Source: Thunnus maccoyii (Eukaryota; Chordata; Actinopteri; Scombriformes; Scombridae). From it: a DNA stretch of 64,000 bases. The translations under genes were made by a program, and so were the position numbers. Under the pieces are notes generated by a model. That model was not told the origin of the DNA, searched no databases, and saw only the letters and a list, made by a program, of their open reading frames with translations. Location: positions 27,303,067-27,367,066 of the forward strand of contig NC_056545.1 in assembly GCF_910596095.1 (NCBI RefSeq). The letters are read 5' to 3'. Positions 28,549-52,373 of this stretch are shown piece by piece. Every line of letters starts with the position of its first letter. Positions within the stretch are counted from its first letter, which is position 1.

Positions 28549-29863
28549 GCCAGAACATTTGGCTGCTCCAAAAGGTGTTCACACTTTTTCTGGTTCAGGT
28601 GTTCAAAGCTACATATTTTAAAAAACAGTAAAACATTAAATGAAAAGAGGATTTCATTCCGATGAAATGCAGGATTGAGTTTCATTAGTGTGTAATGAAA
28701 CAAGTATGGTCGAGTGTAATGTCACAGTCCCTGGATAAAGGTTCCCTTTTGACACATTGACAACCCTGCTGATAACAGTAGTGTACAGGAGGAATCTTTT
28801 AGGAAGACTAAGAAGAAAATTGCATAATCATTAGAAAACACTGCAGAAAGGAGTGAACATAAAAACTCATATATAGCTAAAGTTTCATGATAGCCACAGT
28901 GTCACTGCTTGTTTTTTTGGGAGGGTGTTAACTTATTCTAATGGCCGGTGTTGCATGATAACATGACCTCTCACAACTAACTTATGATGACTAGTTTGGA
29001 AATCTTTGTTATACATAAGGCTGACATTTTTCTAGCTAACAGCTTTTATATGCACATTTCATATAGCTGTTGTACTGGTCTTGTTTCATTAGGAATAAAA
29101 TGACAAGGAATTTAAATGAAGTGTAAAAAACATTGGATGCTTGATATAAATACCATATTTCATAGTATTAGTGTCAAAAAGTAGTCGTATTACTATCTCC
29201 CACTTGCAGCGGTCATGCAGTGAACAGATCGTCTCCCTTTGTGAATGTTTTTTTAACATGAATCAGAACTACAGAAGAGTCTCTATCACAAGAGTAGCTC
29301 CTGTCATTGCACTGTAAAGAAAGGTACTGACATTGTGCAAATCATACAAATACCACTCTTCTCTTCATCTTTGGTCCTGTTGGTCCTCTGTAGGAAACCT
29401 ACGGATCACAGCAGGGATGGTTCATTCTTTACCCTCAGTATCAGTGAGGTAAAGAGTGATGGCCCACATCAGTCCCTTCAGTTATTAACAAGGCCACAAA
29501 AGCACTTAACGATTTCAAAATGTTGCATAAAATCAAATAAAAAGAAACATGCAAAACAATATCCTCTGAAATGCCATGAATCCAAGACAGGATACCTTCG
29601 TCCACACATGCACACACTTGCTTTGGGTGGAATGTCTGCTTCTTATAGGAAGCACTTAAGCAGGACACGGCAATAAAAGCGGATATTTTTCCATCTGCAC
29701 AGCTTTCCCATTCACAATACAGGAGCCCCACTACGCGGGTCGGGCATTAGGGGGAGTAGGATAGCTAGGGAAGTTTGCCAGTGCAAGTTTGAGGTGGAGG
29801 TGGTCATGGTAGTAGTTGTGGAGGGGGGGGGGGGACTGGGACTGGGGTGAGAGGGGTGGGGGG
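26461..29863. other. Intergenic stretch between prdm15 and c2cd2, including probable c2cd2 3' UTR
   Basis: The right part is directly downstream of the c2cd2 stop and is likely its long 3' UTR. An AATAAA on the minus strand (plus TTTATT at 27794-27799) is one candidate end. Poly-A tracts lie at about 27754-27778 and 28520-28545, and a G-rich tract at about 29823-29834. A dispersed repeat occupies about 26620-27000. No gene is seen. Confidence 0.45.
26620..27000. repeat. Dispersed teleost repeat rich in AGTAAAAGT words
   Basis: The segment begins 'gtattcagaccatttac' and then carries 'aagtaaaagtgctgca', 'cttacttcagtaaaagt', 'aagtatcaaaagtaaaagta' and 'gatgcattaacctgtgagcagc'. This order matches a very common non-coding repeat of percomorph genomes that I recognise without a secure family name. 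Confidence 0.6.
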
Positions 29864-43986
<14,123 letters not shown>

Positions 43987-44022
43987 GCTTTGCAAATGAA
44001 AACGATGACTACAGCTTAACAC

Positions 44023-45088
44023 ACCTCCTCCTCTGAGAAATTTCCTGGCATCCTCATAGTATTTACTTGGTCAGGGAACGGCCCATTCAATGACAGCAAT
44101 GTCCTACAACTGATACCTGTGCCGATCTCAACCCCCAAAACAAATTATGCTTATTGTTATCCATGTTTCAGTGCTCCGTAGCAGCTATTACAAGCCATAC
44201 AAAAGTCCCAAACTATGCAAACAGGTTATAAAGCGCTAGTACAAATAGCTAAAGGTAGTTTCTAGCTTCAAATAAACCTGCAGAGTGGCACACTCTCCTC
44301 CTCTCATTGAATAACGTTGTTAGCTTAGTGAGCTAATCTTCGCTACGGTTCGCTATTCTTCATTAGCTACGGAGCCGCCAAAGTTCCCCAAAAAAGGAAT
44401 TATATCCAAAGTCCGCGGTTAAGCTCCACCAGACGATATCCAGATATCGAACAAGAGTCCAAGGAAAGCATTTTGAAAGGTAAGAGAGCAGTCCCAGCCG
44501 CTGGACGGGGTTTGCGGCGCAGTCTGACTGTAAAAGTTGCCGTTTACAAACGGATATGTGGCACAAACTATAACTCCCAGCATGCACAGCGACAAATGTA
44601 GATGTTTGTTTTTTTGTGTAGCCATCGTATGGATTGACGTGTATTTCCCAACTTACTCAATATGTGGCATCTAGAAAATTTTGTTTTAATAATGTATGCA
44701 GTTTTGTGCTATATGAGGTATATAAAGTCCAATTAAAAGACGCCACTGATCAAAAAACGTCACTGATAGAGTATTTTGATCTACGTGTCTTGCCGTAGAT
44801 TCTCCCATTGTCATCATTACAACATTGCCAAACATTTAGCAAGCTAGGTCCTGCTGCCATGTCCCATTGCTCAGTGCGCACAGATTACATTTGGAGCTAG
44901 GGTAGCCTTTGTAAAAGTCTATTTAGTGTATTATTATACTGTAATACACTGTGTTGGATAGGCCCCGCCCGTCCGTAGAGGTAAACAAAGTTGCGTTTTA
45001 TATGCGCGTCACCTAACGTGATCGAGCAGCAGCCATCATCACCCTGTTCGAGGCGTCGCTTGCAAATGGAAATAACTAACATTTCGCA
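44023..45088. promoter_or_regulatory. Shared upstream region between divergent c2cd2 and atg101
   Basis: The start codons of c2cd2 (43986, minus) and atg101 (45089, plus) are 1.1 kb apart and face away from each other, so this stretch must hold both promoters or one bidirectional promoter. The parts nearest each gene (about 44300-44540 and 44950-45085) have the most CpG dinucleotides. No TATA box is convincingly placed and transcription starts are not resolved. Confidence 0.5.
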
Positions 45089-45833
45089 ATGAATTGTCGC
45101 TCGGAAGTTCTTGAAGTAACGGTGGAGGCGAGGCAGGTGGAAGAAGCTATGCTGGCGTTGCTGCACACCATTTTACTGCATCGCAGCACCGGGAAGTTTC
45201 ACTACAAAAAGGAGGGCACCTACTCCATCGGTACCGTGGGCACACTGGACATCGACTGTGACTTCATCGATTTCACGTTTGTAAGGGTGTCCTCAGAGGA
45301 GCTGGACAGAGTGATCAGGAAAGCTGTGTCTGAATTCAAGGTAACTGTTAGCTTTAACCTGTGATTGTTGACGATAATGTATTGGCAGGCCTATAATCTG
45401 ATGATTGTGTCATATGTTTTGGTGACAGGATGCTTTGAGCAACTCTGGCAGCGATGGCATGGGGCAAATCTCTTTGGAGTTCTACCAGAAGAAGAAGTCT
45501 CGCTGGCCTTTTTCTGATGAGTGCATTCCCTGGGAAGTGTGGAGCATCAAGGTCAACGTTGTCAACCTGGCCAATGAGCAGGAGAGACAGATCTGCAGGG
45601 AGAAAGTGGGTGAGAAGCTGGGCGAGAAGGTGATCAACGTTGTTGAGGTGATAAATCGTCACGAATACCTGCCAAAAATGCCCACCCAGTCTGAAGTGGA
45701 CAATGTGTTTGACACCAGTCTCAAAGATGTCCAGCCATACCTTTACAAAATCACATACCAGATCACAGACTGTCTGGGTACCTCTGTAAGCACCACCATG
45801 AGAAGGCTGATTAAAGACACCCTGGCACTGTGA
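45089..45833 (+). CDS. atg101: atg101, autophagy-related protein 101 (ULK1-complex subunit)
   Basis: Two coding exons, 45089-45340 and 45429-45833, joined across an 88-bp intron (donor GTAACT, acceptor TGACAG) give 218 residues, the same length as human ATG101. Identity is clear from [20 protein letters not shown] at the N-terminus and [11 protein letters not shown] at the C-terminus. The protein is a single HORMA domain that pairs with ATG13 in the ULK1/FIP200 complex and helps start autophagosome formation. The exposed WF finger needed to recruit downstream factors is present as Trp110-Pro-Phe112. An AATAAA polyadenylation signal lies at 46224-46229, so the 3' UTR is about 400 bp. No defect is seen. 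Confidence 0.98.
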
Positions 45834-46223
45834 GGATGCTCCCCAACAAGATATGGAAGATTTTATTCACAACTGTATCTATAGTCATGCCTGGTACCCT
45901 TTTTATGCTCAAAAACATGGTTTGTCAGCTCTAGTCCTGCTATGATGAAGCAGTGTCAATGTAAACAACTATTCAGTCACTTTTTTGCCATCTCTGCTGT
46001 GATTCTGGCATTGCTTGTACCTCTAAATTCTTGATTATGTAATGTCTATTATTTTAAAGATATTTTGTTTTGTTTTTTCAGTCTTTCCAGATTATCTTTA
46101 CCTTCCATCATTTAAAAATGCAACTTTAACACAGTAGCAAATTACACTATGTATCAGTTTAATTCTTTAAAAAGTTGTGTTGCTGATAATGTTGAATCTG
46201 TAAATTATTGCACATTTTTTGAC

Positions 46224-46229
46224 AATAAA
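46224..46229 (+). terminator. atg101 polyadenylation signal
   Basis: Canonical AATAAA on the plus strand about 390 bp after the atg101 stop, followed by a TG-rich stretch (tgttgttcattg). Confidence 0.75.
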
Positions 46230-46249
46230 TGTTGTTCATTGTAATTGAT

Positions 46250-47062
46250 GGTAATTATAGTCTCTTCATAGTAAAGTTTGCTTCTATAAAGCTGTCCTCA
46301 CCTTAGAGAAGAGAACAATTGTCACATCTTTTATGCAGAAGATATGGCTGAGTTTGGGAACAGATTTCCTCATCCATGTGAAAACTTCCTCTCTACGCAC
46401 TATTTCATTGAGAGTGTGACCTTACACATGGGTAGGACAGGATTTCCACTTTACCACTTTCCAAATTAAAGCAAACACTTCCTAAGTTCACTCCCTAGTT
46501 TCCAGCCAGAAATTGTCACATTGGCTCACAGCTTGAAAAACATCCCCCAGGCCCGGGGTTGTCAGCCAACAGGATAAGACGTGTGTGTTCTCACATACTT
46601 TAGTTCCACAGGTAGATGAATCAACAAAGAAACAATGTAAGAAGGTGTTAAAATGATGCAGTGCTTTCATGTGCAACACAGACTCATACATCTTGTTATA
46701 TGTAATTGAGGAGAGCAGGTGAGGGATTATGATTTTGAGATTTGGGAATACATAACAAAAATGACCCTAAATTAAGAACATGGGAGATTGTGTATCAGTA
46801 AATCCAAGGCCCTAAACCTTTTCTATCATGTAAATACTGCACAGGGGTCCCCTTATATCTGCTAACTGCTAAGTTCAGAGAGAGTTCACCAAGTCAAAAC
46901 AGTGTTTCTGTAAGTGTTAAGAAGATGCAGAGAATCCACAAAGTAAACATGGTTAAATCTTTAATGTTTGATTTAGATACTTGGACCCAAGGTATAGTTT
47001 ACCATGTATAACTGAATAATTCAAGCACCACAAAGGATTGTATATATACTCCATTGTTACTC
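46250..47062. other. Gap between the convergent 3' ends of atg101 and zbtb21
   Basis: About 0.8 kb of non-coding sequence between the two predicted polyadenylation signals, which face each other. Nothing is recognised. Confidence 0.5.
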
Positions 47063-49275
47063 TTTATTACAGAAATGAAGCACAAAAACAGTAGAAAAAC
47101 CTAAACACAAAACAGCTGCAAGTCTCCAAAAGCAACAATAATGCAACCAATGCTGATACAAATATTCATTATTGCAGGTAGAGCACAGGAATACTAAAAA
47201 GATAAAACTTGTTGTTTACTAACAAAATTGGTACAAAATTGAGAATACAAACACTTCCATGTACACAATTCTAATTATTTCTGTGAAACTTTCAGAAAGT
47301 TTCTCTCACGAGAAATTAAGAGCACTATTATCAATACAGATTTCCTCAAAAAGAATTTAACATCACAATGCAGCGTGTTGCTCATTCAGTGGAAAGCAGA
47401 TTCCCACAGTTTGTGTGGAGCACTCTTTCAATTCAACATCTCCCAGACAGTAGCAATCATAATAATTTATACAAATTTCTAATCCATCAAGCCAAAGCAG
47501 AAGTATATACTTGTACAAGAATACATTTGTGAAACTGGAATACAATCAAAACACAATCTTTATAATAAATCTTTAGGAAGCAGGAACACTTGCTCACCAT
47601 TCATAGAATAAAAGATTTTACCTCCACATGCCTCCCTGTTCTTGAACTTTACCACCTCTAAATGCCTGAGTCATAAGTCATCTGGAAATCTATTGTGCTT
47701 TTATGTAAAATAATATTGACAAAATATTTTTAAGGTTGCATAAGGCCATCAAAGCACTGTAAAGCTCAGATCAGATCAGTGTATGAGTATTAACACAACA
47801 CTGGGTAGCACTGTGTTGGCTGACTTAAATGATTCAGAAATTGTGACAATGTCTAATAAACACAAATCAATGTTAGATTTTCCATATGTATTATTTAGAA
47901 TTAACCATACATTGCATTACTATACTGCAGTGTGCTTTAAAGAAACTTTTCTTGTTTTAAATATTTCAGATTAATTTCTAGCAGCTGATGCGATGAGCCA
48001 AATACATGAACAATGTTACAGTATCTGGTATTTAGGACACTATCAAATCAAACCATAAGGTTGACTCAGCCCATTTCTTTCACTGACACTTTCATTTTAC
48101 CAGTAAGCTGGTCTGAGCACCTTTCACAAATGAGTTGTTTCAGCAACATTAAGAATTATTTACTCTTAATGTGAGGAAAAAAAAAAACTTTCTCAAATCT
48201 TACACATTTGACTGATGATTGCACTGTCTCATTCATTTACATACAATGATTCACCAGGCTCATAATTATAGAGATAAATTATAAGTACTGAATGAAAACG
48301 GTAAACAGTTAAAAAAAAAGGTGTATATAGTAGTAAACACATAGAATGTGTATCCTATTTCCTGTTCTGTCTTCTTGTAATAAATACATCTGGTTTTGGT
48401 TGAATGGTCTCCAGGTTAGTCACTGCAGACTGAACTGCTATGTCTAAAACAACAGGTATATGAGATGTGTTTGTTGTACAGTATGCGTTATAACTTCATC
48501 TGTTATACTGAAGATCTTATTCAACCAGCCGGATAAACAAAATGACCCGGAGGCAATCAGAAACTCAAACAAATTTCAAAGGAATGCCAAGTATGAAGAA
48601 ACAAAACAAACTATTAGGCCAAGTTATCACTTCTACTTCTGAATCCTAAAACCTTAGTTATGGCAAGTAAGGGATCAAAGCAAACATTTTGAACTACACC
48701 TCTGTAGTTTCATAACAGAATCAAACTGTTAAACAAAGTGCATATTGAATACATTGTTGAGGCCACTGTTATCATCTTAAGGGATGTCATTATCTCACAC
48801 CAGGAGACTGATCTGATACAAAAGCAAAAGCACTAATCTTTAATTCAACTGCAGCCTCCAAAAATTTAAAGCACTTTTTCCACACTCTGAGAAAACAACA
48901 TATATAGTTGTACCTTTAAGTCAAATGTGGTACAGCTGAAGCGATGAGGGGTGCAACTCTGTACCTTGTTTTCTCAAAACACCTAAATAGGTAAATACAA
49001 GTAGACAACTAAAATAGGTTTAAAATAGATAGGTTATAGATAGTTTTATAAGGAAAATAAACCATTTATAATCATCTCGTCTCACAGAGGAATCTAGCAC
49101 TTGATTGCACATTCACGTTTACACCTCTAATGATCATGGCCACTTTAATATATGACATTGGAGGCAAGCAAATAAGCTATACATTCAAAGTCTTCCTTTT
49201 GTAGGCTGAGGTGTTTTATTCTAATATTAAGTATTGTCTCTTGAGGGAAATGCACTACTATCACTTGTCTGATGC
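47063..49275 (-). other. Probable zbtb21 3' UTR
   Basis: AT-rich non-coding DNA downstream of the zbtb21 stop. AATAAA on the minus strand (plus TTTATT at 47063-47068) would give a 2.2-kb 3' UTR, reasonable for this family. There are many ATTTA words, but an mRNA-stability role is only a possibility. Confidence 0.5.
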
Positions 49276-52200
49276 TTACATGTGGCTATGACTCTGCTCA
49301 TGGCTCCAGAGACTAAAGGCCGTCTTGAAGGTTCTGTGGCAGAGTTTGCACATGTACTGCCGCTTAAATGTCAGAGCAGAGAGTGATGGGGCATGGTAAA
49401 AGAGTGTGTCTGATTCCTGAGGACCACTTGAATTCTCCATGCTGTTTGACCTCGATAGAGGGCTGTGGCTGCTGGGCTGCCGTTCTAGCTCAGGCCTCTT
49501 TGTCGTGTTTACTGATGAGCTACCAGGCTCGGAGCTGCTGGAGTCCTCAGCCATTGTTGCAGCGACTGGGGCCGTCTGGGTGGATTTGAGCACGGAAGCC
49601 TGTGGGGAGGGACGTTCGGAGCTTTGAGGGGTCATGGGAGGGGAGGGTGACAGAGGCGAGGGGTGTCTGTCGATCTCTTTGGCTCCGGGTTCGTTAGCAG
49701 TGGACATGTGGGACTGGAAGTGGCTCCAAAGGCGGAAGTTGGTCCTGAAGGCTTTGTTGCAGATGTGACAGATGAATGGTTTGATGTGGCATAGCAGCTC
49801 CTGGTGTCGCTCCAGGTCTTTGCGAGAGCTGAAAAGATTTCCGCATTTCTCGCATGGCCACACCCCGGGTTCCTCTAGCCCAAATTTGGCAGACTCTGTG
49901 TTTTCCCTCTCACTCACAGCCTCCTCTAACGGCTCCTCCTTCACCACCAGCTTGCCATGATGGCCCATGCTCAGGTCCTCAGGCACATAGGATGAGGAGT
50001 CTTCTGAATCGTACATAGGTGGACCTGAGGAGTCACTGTAAGTAATCTTCTCTCTTGAGCTCCCAGTTGCTAGAGGCTCGTCACTGAAATGCTCCTCCCT
50101 GAGCATTTCAGACGCCTCATCATTGTTCTCCTGCTGCCTCAGATGAATCTGGTCTTTAACAGTCATCATGTTTTGGTTGTGGACCTCCACCTGGTGGCGC
50201 CATATGCTGAAGGAGGACTTGAAGGTCCGCATGCATTCAAGGCATGTCAGTTTCTTGTACTTACAATGTGCCTCATGGTCCTTCTTGACTGTTGGACTTG
50301 AGAATCGGAGGCCACAGTAAGGGCATACAGTTGCATGACGACAGCCCCTCTCATGATCACCCTGTTCAAAGAGTGAAGACAACTTCATATTACAAAGCCT
50401 ACAAGAGTAAACACCAGCGTCTGTGTTCTTCTCTTGAATGATCTCATCCTCTTCCTGGTAAAGGACGCTTTCCCTTGCTGTGTCCTCGTCAGCTTTTTCA
50501 GCAGGATGTGTCCTTAAATGCTGTCTGTACTGAGACTGGAACACAAATACTTTCCCACAGTAAGGACATATGAAGCTGGGTCTTGATCGCTTTTTGGTAA
50601 GTGCAGGAGATTGCAATCCTTGCTTATTCCTCTTCAGCTTCCAAAGCAAAGCTTTCTTTATTTCTCTCTCTCGCACAATATCTATCAACTTCTTTTGAAA
50701 TTTCTCATCCAGCACAGAGGAGCTGGAGGATGAGGCTGGGTTTTGTACCACACCATGCTGTGTTTGGCAGTGTGTCCACACTTTGAAGTTGGTATGGAAG
50801 CGCTTGTGGCAGATGTCGCAAGCATACGGCTTTTCAGGGTTGTGATACATATTTACATGACGATGTAGTCCAGCGCTGGACCTGAAAACCTTTAAACAGT
50901 TCCAGCATTTGAAAATTTTGTTCTGAGGTGGCTCCTCATTGTTCTCATTAGAGTCACTGCTGGCACTCTGAGGTACAGTTTCTGACATGTTTTGAGGTAC
51001 AGTTTCTGACATGTTCTCATCAAGTGAGAGGGCATGTTCTTTAAATATTTTGCTCTTCTTGAATGGGTACCTTCTGTTGTCTGGCCTGTCCTTTCGTTTC
51101 GCAAGAGGATTGAAATCTGGCCTGGAACCTTGGTCATAATTTGTTTGCAAGTCTTTAAGGTTGACTGGCAAAGCATCTCCAACTGTGATTCGAATAATGT
51201 CCATGGGGTCAGCAAGTGGACTGCTGGGCTCAGCTTTCACACTAACCTCTCTTTCTACCTGAGTTTCTTCATAATACCTGCTGGGGTACTTTGACCTGAG
51301 AACCAGAGGAGATGTTCTTTTTGAGTTGCCATTGTGAACAGATGTTTCTGGCCCAGATGCTTTTGATGCCATTTTAACAACTGACTGCTCACGATTTTGC
51401 AGCTCCTTGAGCTCCAGAGTGGGTGAGAAGACTGGAACGGGGCTGTCCATGGATAATGATCTTCGGAGTAGGCTTTTTATGAGTGGCCCGCTCCTGTCAA
51501 TGGTCTGGCTTGGCTCACAGGCCTGACCCTGAAAGGGCACTTTGGTATTACAGTGGGGCTCCTGCTCCTCATTCTCCTCTTTAGTGTCCTGGTCAGTGCC
51601 AGACGGCAGCCTGATGTGCTGCACTTCAGCATCACTGAAAGACACAGATGATGTCAGCTGGGGCCTAACAGATGAGATGTGTGATGAATTCCCTTTTAAT
51701 ATGGAGGTGTATGGATAGGTGGACTTCCTTTCAGGAGCTTCACTCTGTTCAGATGATTTCCTGGTAATGGATTCAGAGTTCCTGACCGGTTCAAAGGAGT
51801 TGTGTTCTGTTGAAGGCTGAGCTAATTCGCGGCTAGAGTTGAGAGATGATGATGATCTCTCTGATGTTTTACTCTGATAATTTGAGCGGGAGGAATGGGT
51901 TGTGTCATTCCGGACCCGACACACAATGACGCTCCTTGTCTGGACATCATTCTCATCCCCTTCAGTGAACGAAAGCCTTTTTCTAGACACACAGTAGGAT
52001 GCATGTGGCCTTGTTGATACGATGTTGGTGAGGAAAGGGATTCCAAGGCTGTAGCCCAGCTCTTGAATGGCTGCCAGACTGCCTTTGTCCACAAAGAGTG
52101 AAGAGGAGTAAATGTAATTCAGAACTATCTCAAAGGCGTCAGGCTCACAGAAGTCTAGGTTGACAACTTTCAGTGTCTCTGCGTCCATCCGTGTGAACAG

Positions 52201-52371
52201 GGACTGGAAATATTCACTGCTGGCAGCCAGAACACTCTTATGGGCCTGGTACCTCTGGTCTGCCACAACCAGGACTACATCACACATCTGGCCCCGCAGG
52301 CGCTGCTCATTGAGAAGCCCTAACACTGAGAGGGCATGGGAGGGATTACTGTAATGCACTAGGCTCTCCAT
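49276..52371 (-). CDS. zbtb21: zbtb21 (znf295), BTB/POZ and C2H2 zinc-finger transcription factor
   Basis: One uninterrupted coding exon, 1031 residues plus stop (human 1066). The start is ATG 52371 in the context CCATGG, reading MESLVHYSNPSHAL; a splice acceptor (CTTTCAG) sits directly before it, so the ATG at 52389 is intronic. The BTB/POZ dimerisation domain spans about 20-120 (SSEYFQSLF, LNYIYSSSLFV, QELGYSLGI). C2H2 or variant fingers begin near 486, 515, 600, 655, 682, 705, 835, 860 and 1007, the last almost at the C-terminus (CKLCHRTFKTAFSLWSH). A conserved serine-rich motif (LIKSLLRRSLSMDSPVPVFS) lies between. The human protein is a nuclear repressor that interacts with ZBTB14; the same role is inferred. 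An eight-residue tandem duplication lies before the first finger (separate entry). Confidence 0.97.
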   Translation of the reverse strand: MESLVHYSNPSHALSVLGLLNEQRLRGQMCDVVLVVADQRYQAHKSVLAASSEYFQSLFTRMDAETLKVVNLDFCEPDAFEIVLNYIYSSSLFVDKGSLAAIQELGYSLGIPFLTNIVSTRPHASYCVSRKRLSFTEGDENDVQTRSVIVCRVRNDTTHSSRSNYQSKTSERSSSSLNSSRELAQPSTEHNSFEPVRNSESITRKSSEQSEAPERKSTYPYTSILKGNSSHISSVRPQLTSSVSFSDAEVQHIRLPSGTDQDTKEENEEQEPHCNTKVPFQGQACEPSQTIDRSGPLIKSLLRRSLSMDSPVPVFSPTLELKELQNREQSVVKMASKASGPETSVHNGNSKRTSPLVLRSKYPSRYYEETQVEREVSVKAEPSSPLADPMDIIRITVGDALPVNLKDLQTNYDQGSRPDFNPLAKRKDRPDNRRYPFKKSKIFKEHALSLDENMSETVPQNMSETVPQSASSDSNENNEEPPQNKIFKCWNCLKVFRSSAGLHRHVNMYHNPEKPYACDICHKRFHTNFKVWTHCQTQHGVVQNPASSSSSSVLDEKFQKKLIDIVREREIKKALLWKLKRNKQGLQSPALTKKRSRPSFICPYCGKVFVFQSQYRQHLRTHPAEKADEDTARESVLYQEEDEIIQEKNTDAGVYSCRLCNMKLSSLFEQGDHERGCRHATVCPYCGLRFSSPTVKKDHEAHCKYKKLTCLECMRTFKSSFSIWRHQVEVHNQNMMTVKDQIHLRQQENNDEASEMLREEHFSDEPLATGSSREKITYSDSSGPPMYDSEDSSSYVPEDLSMGHHGKLVVKEEPLEEAVSERENTESAKFGLEEPGVWPCEKCGNLFSSRKDLERHQELLCHIKPFICHICNKAFRTNFRLWSHFQSHMSTANEPGAKEIDRHPSPLSPSPPMTPQSSERPSPQASVLKSTQTAPVAATMAEDSSSSEPGSSSVNTTKRPELERQPSSHSPLSRSNSMENSSGPQESDTLFYHAPSLSALTFKRQYMCKLCHRTFKTAFSLWSHEQSHSHM
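50969..51016 (-). repeat. In-frame 24-bp tandem duplication within zbtb21
   Basis: Two adjacent 24-bp copies (50969-50992 and 50993-51016) differ at one base. They encode consecutive MSETVPQ units (NMSETVPQNMSETVPQ) in the disordered stretch before finger 1. The length is a multiple of three, so the frame is kept. Confidence 0.95.
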
Positions 52372-52373
52372 GG

